Shown here piece after piece: positions 43,378-51,048 of a stretch of DNA of 64,000 bases. The stretch spans positions 62,001 through 126,000 of the forward strand of contig JAFMYY010000011.1 in assembly GCA_017948555.1 (NCBI GenBank), read 5' to 3'. A model generated the notes under the pieces. That model saw only the letters and a program-made list of their open reading frames with translations. It was not told where the DNA came from and searched no databases. Within the stretch, counting starts at the first letter, position 1. The number at the start of each line of letters is the position of its first letter. This stretch comes from Cesiribacteraceae bacterium YIM B00369 (lineage in GTDB: Bacteria; Bacteroidota; Bacteroidia; Cytophagales; Cyclobacteriaceae). The translations under genes were made by a program, and so were the position numbers.

Positions 43378-44847
43378 TTAGAAATCCTTCATAATTTCTG
43401 CGGCAACTACCTGACCGGAAATAAGTGAGGGAGGTACACCAGGGCCCGGCACGGTAAGCTGGCCGGTAAAATATAAGTTTTTAATTTTGCTGCTTTTGAT
43501 AGAAGGTTTAAGGATAGCGGTTTGTTTCAGAGTATTGGCCAGCCCGTAGGCATTTCCTTTGAAGGCATTATAGTCCTGTTCGAAATTCCGGTGAGCATAA
43601 CTTTTTTTGAAAATTATATGTTGCCTGATCTCCTGGCCTGTAATGTGTTCCAGCCTTTCCAAAAGGATGTTAAAATATTTTTCCCGTATCTCTTCTGTGT
43701 CTTCCAGTCCCGGGGCAACAGGCATTAGCATGAACAGGTTTTCGCAGCCTTCCGGGGCTACCGACGGATCGGTAACCGAGGGTGCGGATACATAGAAGAG
43801 CGGGTCTGTTGGCCACTGTGGGTTTTCATATATTTCTTTTGCGTGCGGCATAAAGTCGCGGTCGAAGAAAAGGTTGTGGTGGGTCAGCTCTTTAAGCTTT
43901 TTATTGATGCCCAGGTAAAACAACAGGCTGGAGGGAGCCATTGTACGCTCCTCCCAATACTTTGCGCTGTAGTTGCGGTAGGCAGGGGGTAGAATTTGCT
44001 GCTCCAGGTGGTGGTAGTCAGCTCCGCCCACTACTACATCGGCCTCAAAGGAGTCGGTTTGGGTATTTACCTGCTGAATTTTATCGTCAAGGATACGGAA
44101 ATGTTTAACATTCTGGTTATATATGAATGTTACTCCCTGATCTTCTGCCAGGCGCACCATGCCTTTTACAATTTCGTGCATGCCTCCCATAGGGTACCAT
44201 GTGCCTAATTTTATATCGGCATAGTTCATGAGGCTGTAGAGTGCGGGGGTGTTTTGGGGTACAGCGCCCAGGAACAATATAGGGAACTCCATGAGCTGGA
44301 GTATTTTTTTATGGCGGAAGAACTTGCGGATGTGCTTGTGGAAAGAAACAAAAACATCCATGCGAAGTACATCGAGGAGTAGGCCGGGGCTGGAAAACTC
44401 CAGGAGCGAACGGCCGGGCTTATACACCAGTTGCCTCATTCCGACCTGGTATTTGTAAGCAGCCTGTTCCAGGAAATTTTCAAGTGCTTTGCTGCTTCCC
44501 TTTTCCAGCGTTTCGAATAGCTGGAAAAGTGCCGGTAAAGCTGCCGGTATGGCCAGGTTATCGTTCTTACCAAAGGAAATGGTATAGGAAGGGTCGAGCC
44601 TACGGAGTGTATAATAGTCAGAGGCCGATTTGCCGAAGGTATTAAAATACTGCTCAAACACATCGGGCATCCAGTACCAGCTGGGGCCCATATCAAAAGT
44701 GAAACCCTCGGCAGAAAACGCTCGCGCGCGTCCGCCGGGGGTTTCATTTTTTTCCAGTACGGTTACCTGGTAACCTTTATTGGCCAGAGTGGTAGCTGCC
44801 GAAATGCCGGCAAAACCTGCGCCAATTACGATGGCCTTTTTATTCAT
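43378..44847 (-). CDS. crtI: Phytoene desaturase
   Basis: A 489-residue FAD-dependent desaturase of the CrtI class: N-terminal dinucleotide fold AIVIGAGFAGISAATTLANKGY with GGRARAF, and the C-terminal signature NLYFTGQLTVPGPGVPPSLISG. It converts phytoene to lycopene in successive desaturations. CrtD-type hydroxyneurosporene desaturases are close relatives; position beside crtB favours CrtI. It lies between the ECF sigma gene (23-base gap) and crtB (25-base gap), so these three form a tight operon. Confidence 0.93.
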   Translation of the reverse strand: MNKKAIVIGAGFAGISAATTLANKGYQVTVLEKNETPGGRARAFSAEGFTFDMGPSWYWMPDVFEQYFNTFGKSASDYYTLRRLDPSYTISFGKNDNLAIPAALPALFQLFETLEKGSSKALENFLEQAAYKYQVGMRQLVYKPGRSLLEFSSPGLLLDVLRMDVFVSFHKHIRKFFRHKKILQLMEFPILFLGAVPQNTPALYSLMNYADIKLGTWYPMGGMHEIVKGMVRLAEDQGVTFIYNQNVKHFRILDDKIQQVNTQTDSFEADVVVGGADYHHLEQQILPPAYRNYSAKYWEERTMAPSSLLFYLGINKKLKELTHHNLFFDRDFMPHAKEIYENPQWPTDPLFYVSAPSVTDPSVAPEGCENLFMLMPVAPGLEDTEEIREKYFNILLERLEHITGQEIRQHIIFKKSYAHRNFEQDYNAFKGNAYGLANTLKQTAILKPSIKSSKIKNLYFTGQLTVPGPGVPPSLISGQVVAAEIMKDF

Positions 44848-44870
44848 GAAAGCATTGAAAAATAAATCTG

Positions 44871-45380
44871 TTACTTGACAGCGTAATTTTTCAGCTTACT
44901 CTTTAACTCTTTGCGTGCAATATGGATTCTGTTTTTAACAGTTCCGATAGGGATATTAAGCTTGTCGGCTATTTCGTGATATTTAAAGCCACGGAAATGC
45001 ATCATGAAAGGAGTTTTATAGGCATCGTCCAAATTCACAATTGCTTCGTTTATATCCTTGAGGGCAAAGCTGGAGTAGGCTAAATTTTCTGTAATATTAT
45101 CGGTTGAGTTAATATAATGTAAATTATCGGTGGTGTCGATAAAGGTGTTTCTTCTTACCATCCGCTGATAATTGGTAATGAAGGTGTTCTTCATGATGGT
45201 GTATAACCATGCCTTTAAATTTGTGCCGTCGGCAAACTTATCACGATTCGTAAATGCCTTCAGGATTGTTTCCTGTAACAGGTCATTCGCTTCTTCCATG
45301 TCTTTGGTCAGTTTGAGGGCAAAAGGCTTTAGGGACTTAGACATCTTGTTCAAGGAATAACTGAATTCTAGTGCTGTCAT
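44871..45380 (-). CDS. ECF RNA polymerase sigma factor, carotenoid locus
   Basis: A 169-residue sigma-70-family factor with regions 2 (MEEANDLLQETILKAFTNRD, KAWLYTIMKNTFITNYQR) and 4 (GFKYHEIADKLNIPIGTVKNRIHIARKEL) and no other domain; no anti-sigma gene is adjacent. It is the first gene of the sigma-crtI-crtB set, so it may activate its own operon and other carotenoid genes. A CarH-like repressor is encoded just upstream; in Streptomyces a CarH/LitR protein controls light induction of a sigma factor and carotenoids, a close parallel. Which promoters it reads is unknown. Confidence 0.9.
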   Translation of the reverse strand: MTALEFSYSLNKMSKSLKPFALKLTKDMEEANDLLQETILKAFTNRDKFADGTNLKAWLYTIMKNTFITNYQRMVRRNTFIDTTDNLHYINSTDNITENLAYSSFALKDINEAIVNLDDAYKTPFMMHFRGFKYHEIADKLNIPIGTVKNRIHIARKELKSKLKNYAVK

Positions 45381-45417
45381 GCAAAAAAGTGTTTATAGGT
45401 TCGGTAAAAAAGTTAAA

Positions 45418-45449
45418 CAAACTTAAGTAATAATTCCCAAACAAACAAG
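45418..45449 (-). promoter_or_regulatory. Candidate promoter of the sigma-crtI-crtB operon
   Basis: TAAGTTTG (45425-45418, minus strand) is an exact Bacteroidota -7 element. Upstream repeats of TTTG (45445-45438) and CTTG (45449-45446) give spacers of 16 to 20 bases, near the usual 19. The 5' leader would be about 30 bases. Confidence 0.45.
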
Positions 45450-45591
45450 GATAGTATATGGAAAAGATCAAAAAAATGAACAAAAATAGTTAAAAAAATA
45501 CCTTGCTTCTTCTGTGAATATTTTTGGGCTTTTTTGAATTTACCCCCCGGTTTATCAGGCCGGTTAAGATGCTATACGACCCTTAAATAAA

Positions 45592-45635
45592 AATGGTTAC
45601 ATTGTTTTGAAATTTCTTTCAACAATGTAACCATT
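45592..45635. promoter_or_regulatory. Perfect 15-bp inverted repeat between carH-like and sigma genes
   Basis: The arm 45592-45606 (ending GTTACATTGTT) is the exact reverse complement of 45621-45635, with a 14-base loop. It lies 24 bases after the carH-like stop and 210 bases before the sigma start. On the minus strand it is followed by TTTATTTAA, so it may be the terminator of the cruF-crtZ-carH transcript. The long loop and GC-poor stem also suit a protein-binding operator. Confidence 0.6.
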
Positions 45636-45658
45636 CCGTAGTTATGGGATTTCTGATT

Positions 45659-46561
45659 TTACTGCTCAATGCTCCTTCCTGATTTTTCTTCTATCATATC
45701 AAGGAACATTTCAAGTCTTAAAAAAACCTTTCCATTTTCAGGGATACGGAGTTCCTGCCCAATGACCTGAAAGCCTGATAAATAGATTTTGCTTTTGGTG
45801 AAATGCCTGCCTAATGAGTCAAGGTACTTCTGAACTTTGTCCTGGGTAGGGGCAGAGGTAAAAACGGTTACTAAATAATCTGGTTTATAAAGTTCGTAGG
45901 TGCTGATGAGGTCAGGGAGTGGAACATTCTGCCCAAGGTACACTACTTTATTTTTCCGGCTCTTTATTATGTAGTGGCAGAATAGCAGGCTGAGCTCATG
46001 GAGTTCTCCTTCAGGCAGGAAAAGAAGGTATTTTTCCTTTTCTTCCTTGCTGGATACAAAACATCCGTCAATGGCCACTATTAGTTTCTGGCGTATAAGA
46101 TTAGATATAAAATGCTCCTGGGCAGGAGATACAGAACCTGTTTGCCAGAGTACTCCTATTTTTGTGAGGAAGGGAAAAATAATGCTGAACATGGTGTTTT
46201 CAAACCCGCTCTGTAAAATGTTGGTCGACATAATTTTTTCAAAGCGCTCCTCGTCCAGGTCAATCATGGCCAGCACAAGTGAGTGAATCTGGTCTGAAAA
46301 ACTGGAGTTCTTTTCCGTAATAGAGAGAACAGCCCTGGAAAGTTGCTGCGCATCAAGGCCTGCAATTCTGGATATCTTGTATCCGTTCTCCCGCAATAAA
46401 GAAACGTTCAGGATAAGTTTCAGGTCCTCGTCATCGTAGTACCTGATGTTGGTATCAGTGCGTTTGGGGGTTATAAAATTATAACGCTGCTCCCAGATGC
46501 GGAGAGTATGGGCCTTGATGCCCGAAAGTTGCTCCAGGTCTTTTATGGAATAGAAACTCAC
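45659..46561 (-). CDS. carH: CarH/LitR-like MerR regulator with B12-binding domain
   Basis: A 300-residue regulator. Residues 1-70 are a MerR winged helix (YSIKDLEQLSGIKAHTLRIWEQRY). Residues about 90-170 form the B12-binding helical bundle with the Wx9EH motif (W139, E149, H150) that contacts adenosylcobalamin in CarH. Residues about 176-290 form the Rossmann B12-binding domain with ELHELS: H188 is the lower axial ligand of the ExHxxG motif, with Ser 191 in place of Gly. CarH-type proteins repress carotenoid genes in the dark and release DNA when light breaks the cobalamin bond. Start is GTG, overlapping the crtZ stop (GTGA). Confidence 0.85.
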   Translation of the reverse strand: MSFYSIKDLEQLSGIKAHTLRIWEQRYNFITPKRTDTNIRYYDDEDLKLILNVSLLRENGYKISRIAGLDAQQLSRAVLSITEKNSSFSDQIHSLVLAMIDLDEERFEKIMSTNILQSGFENTMFSIIFPFLTKIGVLWQTGSVSPAQEHFISNLIRQKLIVAIDGCFVSSKEEKEKYLLFLPEGELHELSLLFCHYIIKSRKNKVVYLGQNVPLPDLISTYELYKPDYLVTVFTSAPTQDKVQKYLDSLGRHFTKSKIYLSGFQVIGQELRIPENGKVFLRLEMFLDMIEEKSGRSIEQ

Positions 46562-47028
46562 GTGTTTTTCCTTTTGCGGTAATGTTTTTTGTAATATTTA
46601 ATATTGATTAACAGAAGTCCGTAGGAGGTGCTGTGGCTCCTGCTTCTGCTCTTATGGTGGTCGCGGTGAGCTTCTGCCAGCGCATTTAAAAGCGGGTTAT
46701 TAGTTCTTTTAAATAGCCTGATGCGCTTGTGAATAAAAATATCGTGCAGGATAAAGTAAATTAATCCGTACAGGGTAATGCCAGCGCCTGCTCCGGTCAT
46801 AACCATATTGCCTTTTCCCATACCTGTATAGAGGAGGGCCGCTGCTATTGCTGCAAAGAAAATGGCAAAGGCATCGTTAAGCTCAATTCCGTGTTCATTT
46901 GGTTGATGATGGGTTTTGTGGATGTTCCACAAAGGTCCGTGCATAACATACTTATGAATAAACCAGGAGGCTAATTCCATGCAGATAAAGCTGCTCAGGG
47001 TTGATATGGTTAGTATAATTGCTGTCAT
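46558..47028 (-). CDS. crtZ: Beta-carotene hydroxylase
   Basis: A 156-residue membrane di-iron hydroxylase with the CrtZ His motifs: HKYVMHGPLWNIHKTHHQPNEHG, then LHDIFIHKR and HRDHHKS. Hydrophobic helices flank them. It adds a hydroxyl at C-3 of a beta ring. A TTG at 47034 is also in frame, but the ATG at 47028 is more likely. Its last bases overlap the GTG start of the carH-like gene, coupling the two. Confidence 0.9.
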   Translation of the reverse strand: MTAIILTISTLSSFICMELASWFIHKYVMHGPLWNIHKTHHQPNEHGIELNDAFAIFFAAIAAALLYTGMGKGNMVMTGAGAGITLYGLIYFILHDIFIHKRIRLFKRTNNPLLNALAEAHRDHHKSRSRSHSTSYGLLLINIKYYKKHYRKRKNT

Positions 47029-47073
47029 TATCAAATACTTAACGAATAGTATTTGATCTTGTTTAATGAAGTG

Positions 47074-47742
47074 CTAATAAACGGTAAACAAACATAAAAT
47101 AATAAAAAATACCAACTGTAAGAGGTATAAATATTTTGCAGCAGGATTTTCTTTCCGGAAAGGAAGCAGGAAAAACAATAGGTGGAGCAGGAAAGAGATA
47201 ATAAACCAGGCAACATAATTTTGTAAAGGAATTATGTTGTTGTGCCAGCTCCAGAAATCCAGTTCAATGGCTACCGGTTCGATAAAGAGGTCAAGGATTA
47301 CCATGAGGCTGGCGGCAAAAACTGCCTTCAATACAGGGTGAACAGCTAACCGGCTGCAGATGCTGCCGGTGCTGTAAGTAAGCATAAGCCAGTTAAGGCC
47401 TATAATAAGAGGTACATTCAGTATTTTAAAACCGAGGGTGGGGCCGTACTCATACTGGCCGAAAATATATCCGCTTGCCACACCGGCTACTTCCACAAAA
47501 AAGCCGGTAAAAAAACTTATAATGCAAAAGGTAATGAAAGCCCTGTTCCATTGGGTGTGAAAAGCAAGAAGGATTGCTGCGGACAAAATGAGGTTGAAGG
47601 GTGTAAGTGCCTTAAACAAGGGGAGGGTCAAAGGCAGGATTAAACCTATAGATCCTGCGATGTAAGTTGCTGCCAGCAGGCCGAGCAATTCTTTTTTATG
47701 GGTTTTAGTAATGGAAGCAGGGCTTCCGTGAATTTCTTTCAT
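47074..47742 (-). CDS. Carotenoid biosynthesis protein, CruF-like (PF04240)
   Basis: A 222-residue membrane protein with about seven hydrophobic segments. The pattern FFVEVAGVASGYIFGQYEYGPTLG, VPLIIGLNWLMLTY, and LDLFIEPVAIELDFWSW is that of the DUF422/CruF family. CruF hydrates the acyclic end of gamma-carotene (1',2'-hydratase), giving the 1'-hydroxy group of myxol, saproxanthin and flexixanthin. The family also contains proteins of unknown step, so this is a prediction. First gene of the cruF-like/crtZ/carH transcript; 45-base gap to crtZ. Confidence 0.78.
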   Translation of the reverse strand: MKEIHGSPASITKTHKKELLGLLAATYIAGSIGLILPLTLPLFKALTPFNLILSAAILLAFHTQWNRAFITFCIISFFTGFFVEVAGVASGYIFGQYEYGPTLGFKILNVPLIIGLNWLMLTYSTGSICSRLAVHPVLKAVFAASLMVILDLFIEPVAIELDFWSWHNNIIPLQNYVAWFIISFLLHLLFFLLPFRKENPAAKYLYLLQLVFFIILCLFTVY

Positions 47743-47844
47743 GTGGATTTGGTGTGGAGTAAAAAGAGGAAGTTCCGGGTAAAAATCCGTATATTCAGCT
47801 AAACCCTGTATATTTACTTCTGTTTAAGAAACAAAAATAAAAAT

Positions 47845-48147
47845 ATGATACTATATAACGTAACCATAAGTGTAGACGGGCGAATTGAAAAGGAATGGTT
47901 AAAATGGATGAGGGAAATCCATATTCCTGATGTAATGGCTACAAAACTCTTTGTAGACCATAAAATTTTTAAGCTGATGAATGAAGTGGATGGGGGTACT
48001 ACCTATGCCATTCAGTATTTTGCCCTGGATGCGCAGGATATTAATACTTATATGCGCGAACATGCTCCACGCCTGCAGCAAGAGCATGCCGGCCGGTATG
48101 GCGACAAGGCACTTGCCTTCAGGACTCTCCTGGAGCAGGTGGTTTAA
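47845..48147 (+). CDS. DUF4286 family protein
   Basis: A 100-residue single-domain protein (ILYNVTISVDGRIEKEWLKWMREIHIPDVMATKLF...) matching DUF4286, a small alpha/beta dimeric-barrel-like family of Bacteroidota with no known function. It diverges from the carotenoid operon across a 102-base gap that holds both promoters, but nothing suggests that it takes part in pigment synthesis. Confidence 0.8.
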   Translation: MILYNVTISVDGRIEKEWLKWMREIHIPDVMATKLFVDHKIFKLMNEVDGGTTYAIQYFALDAQDINTYMREHAPRLQQEHAGRYGDKALAFRTLLEQVV

Positions 48148-48241
48148 AGGAGTGCGAAATATTAAGCATTTAATTTAAGAAAAGGGAAGCGGCTGTTTCT
48201 CTTTTTTTTCGGATTTCTTAAAGTTCCGCACTTTTGTATCC

Positions 48242-48703
48242 TTACATTTCCTTAAGCTGCTCATAAGTAAGTTTTGCATTAATCCATTCAGGATCGAGCA
48301 GGGCGCCTGTGGATTTGTAGAATTCTATGGCGGGTTCATTCCATTCAAGTACCTGCCAGCTGAGGCGGCGGGCATCTTTGGCTTTGGCGACCTGAATGAG
48401 CTGTTCGAATAACATGCGCCCTATTCCTTTTCTGCGGTAATCCAGAGTAACCACTAAATCTTCCAGATAAATGCATTTGCCCTTCCATGTGCTGTAGCTC
48501 CAGTAATACAGGGCAAGTCCCACTATTTTATTATTATCTTCTGCTACAAGGAAATCAAAGACCTTGTCGGGGCCAAAGCCGTCTTTTTCCATCCTTTCAA
48601 TGGTATTATCTACCTCCCCGGCAGCCCGCTCGTAGGCAGCGAGTTCTTTGATTAAATCAAGTACCCGGGGTAAGTCTTCTTTAATGCCTGTTCTTATTTT
48701 CAT
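48242..48703 (-). CDS. GNAT family N-acetyltransferase, SSAT-like
   Basis: A 153-residue acetyltransferase with the diamine-acetyltransferase-like N-terminus (DLPRVLDLIKELAAYE), motif A (IYLEDLVVTLDYRRKGIGRMLFEQL) and motif B (LSWQVLEWNEPAIEFYKSTGA). The combination EDL...RxxGIG and WQVLxWN is typical of spermidine/spermine-type enzymes, but bacterial members also act on lysine-like substrates such as thialysine. Cytosolic; monocistronic. Confidence 0.85.
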   Translation of the reverse strand: MKIRTGIKEDLPRVLDLIKELAAYERAAGEVDNTIERMEKDGFGPDKVFDFLVAEDNNKIVGLALYYWSYSTWKGKCIYLEDLVVTLDYRRKGIGRMLFEQLIQVAKAKDARRLSWQVLEWNEPAIEFYKSTGALLDPEWINAKLTYEQLKEM

Positions 48704-48761
48704 GCTGGAGTTATTAGCGGAGGTAAAGGTTTGGTTATGTTTAGAAATAAACGAGTAGCAA

Positions 48762-50840
48762 TTAATGTTTTAAGGGGGCTTCAGGGAAAAGGGAATTCCC
48801 GTTAGGAACTTCAACAATAAAGCTGGTGCCTCCTTCCTTATGAGGCTGAACCTGTATACTTCCCTTTAGGGTAAATATTACTTCTTTAACAATGTATAAA
48901 CCAAGGCCTGATCCTTTGCTGGAATCAGAAGCACGGTAAAACATTTCAAAAATTTTGTCTGTCTTGTCCGCAGGGATTCCCTTGCCATTATCTTTGAATT
49001 CAAACAAAGCCCGTTCCTGGTTTACGTGTACTTTAATCAGTACAAAAGGAACTTCTGCTATCGATGAATGATATTTTATTGCGTTAGATATCAGGTTGTT
49101 GCAAATAATTCTCAGTCTGAATAAATCAGAAAATAAAGATGCCTCCCCGCTTATTTCCACTCGCTTATCAATGCAACTATACCCTTCCATAAACTTTAAT
49201 CCTTCCAGGGATTCATTAATCAGTTTTTCCAGGTCAATTTCCTGTTGCGTTACCTTCACGCGGTTATTTCTGGAAAAGTTAATAATATCGCGTATGAAGT
49301 TGTCAAGCCTGGCAATACTTTTCTCCATCAGCTCCAGGTAAATCTGCTGATGGCTTATATCACTGTTCAGGCGGCACACATTTATCAGGCCAAGTACTGA
49401 GGTTAAAGGAGCCCGCAAATCATGAGAGGTGCGGTAGACAAAGTTGTCCAGTTCAGTATTGATTTTTTTCAGGTTTTCATTCTGGTCAAGAAGTTGTTGC
49501 CGGCTGGTTTCCAGTTCCAGGTTTAGTTTTTGAGTTTGCGCCAGTAAACGGGTCTTTTCCAGTTCAGTTACCTTTCTTCCTGTAATGTCATGGCTAACGG
49601 CCAATATGTAAATTGGCTTTCCTTCGGTATCTTTTACCAGGGAAACATTGTTTTTTACCCAAATTTCGGAGCCATCGGGCCGGATGAAGCGTTTTTCGAT
49701 CATGAAAGGAGTTCCCTCCATGATTACCCGCTCAAAAAGCCAGTAATTTGCTGCAAGGTCGCCGGGATGGGTAATATCCTGAATTCCCAGCTCATAAAGC
49801 TCTTCTTTAGACCTCCCCACAATATTACAGAACTGATCATTGGCCAATACAAACCGCCCGTTTAAATCTGTTTCAGAAATCCCTACAGATGTTTGATTGA
49901 AAATACCACTTAAGCGGTCCTCATTTTCTTTCAGTGTTTCTTCGGCCTTTTTTCGCTGGCTGATATCTATTGTAATACCTGCAATTCTTTTTATTTTACC
50001 ATGTTCATCAAAAACAGGTTTCCCTTTGCTATGCAGGTGGAGGTAATGACCTTCGCGGTGCTTTACCCGGTATTCAACATCAAATGGGGCGCCCGATTTT
50101 AACGTTTTATCTAATGCCTCCAGTACCTTCTCTTTGTCGTCAGGGTGCATAATGCGCAGTAATAGATCAAGGCCGGGTTTTGCTTCGTCATCCTTTTTAT
50201 ACCCTATTATTTCACGCATTCGGTCATTCCAGAATGAAGCCCTGGTTTCCGGTGAAAAGTCCCATATCCCTTCATTCGTTCCTTCCACTACAAGTCTGTA
50301 TCGTTCCTCACTTTGTTTCAGTGCTTCCTCTGCGCGGATGTATTGTGTGGTTTCGGTGCTGATGATCAGTACTCCTGCAGGCTCTCCTTTTTCATCTAAG
50401 ACAGGGCTGCATTGGAGGTCCTTCCATATTTGTTCCGGATTGTTGCTTCTGTAAACAGTGTAGTTTAATTTTTTACAGGTAACAGCCTCGCCCTGCAGGC
50501 ACTGGCGGATGATGCTGCGAATAAGATCTGCGGCTTCACTCCAGCTTTCTTCGTACCTGGAGCCAAGCATAGCAGGGTGTTTATTGCCTGCAAAGGCTAT
50601 GTATGCATCATTGTAAAAGGTAATTCCTCTGGTGCCCCAAAGCAGGACCATGGGGGAGGGCGACTGTAGCATCATGTTAACGGCAAAAGTTAAACATTGG
50701 GACCAGCCTTTTACCGGACCCATGCTGGTTTCAGCCCAGTTATAAGAACGGATGCGCCTGCCCATTTCACCGCCACCAACAATACTGTTTGTATGGGATG
50801 GGGGATTGTTCGCTTTTTTGGAGTTAAACCTTCTTTCCAT
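48762..50840 (-). CDS. Multi-PAS sensor histidine kinase
   Basis: A 692-residue soluble kinase with no membrane segment. Three PAS domains are visible: about 45-165 (divergent), 172-295 (YRLVVEGTNEGIWDFSPET with a PAC tail DISQRKKAEE) and 303-425 (IFNQTSVGISETDLNGRFV with DITGRKVTELEKT). A short coiled coil leads to the H box RTSHDLRAPLTSV (H473) and an ATPase domain with N, G1 (FKDNGKGIP) and G2 (GSGLGLYIVKE) boxes. It likely senses a cytosolic cue such as redox, light or a small molecule. No response regulator is adjacent. Confidence 0.9.
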   Translation of the reverse strand: MERRFNSKKANNPPSHTNSIVGGGEMGRRIRSYNWAETSMGPVKGWSQCLTFAVNMMLQSPSPMVLLWGTRGITFYNDAYIAFAGNKHPAMLGSRYEESWSEAADLIRSIIRQCLQGEAVTCKKLNYTVYRSNNPEQIWKDLQCSPVLDEKGEPAGVLIISTETTQYIRAEEALKQSEERYRLVVEGTNEGIWDFSPETRASFWNDRMREIIGYKKDDEAKPGLDLLLRIMHPDDKEKVLEALDKTLKSGAPFDVEYRVKHREGHYLHLHSKGKPVFDEHGKIKRIAGITIDISQRKKAEETLKENEDRLSGIFNQTSVGISETDLNGRFVLANDQFCNIVGRSKEELYELGIQDITHPGDLAANYWLFERVIMEGTPFMIEKRFIRPDGSEIWVKNNVSLVKDTEGKPIYILAVSHDITGRKVTELEKTRLLAQTQKLNLELETSRQQLLDQNENLKKINTELDNFVYRTSHDLRAPLTSVLGLINVCRLNSDISHQQIYLELMEKSIARLDNFIRDIINFSRNNRVKVTQQEIDLEKLINESLEGLKFMEGYSCIDKRVEISGEASLFSDLFRLRIICNNLISNAIKYHSSIAEVPFVLIKVHVNQERALFEFKDNGKGIPADKTDKIFEMFYRASDSSKGSGLGLYIVKEVIFTLKGSIQVQPHKEGGTSFIVEVPNGNSLFPEAPLKH

Positions 50841-51048
50841 GATTCCTCAGCCAATGTTGCTGACTACTCTGCATAAATTGTTTTGCATGCGGTAATAATG
50901 TGCCTGGCAATTTTACCCCTGCGGGCTGTTGTAAACGTAATAAATAATTTCAGGTGGAGTTTGCCTGCCCTGCTAAGTGGGGTAAATCTCTCAGGCTATA
51001 TGTTAAGTCACTCCTCTTTAAACAACATGAACTTCAGGGCTCTGCTTT

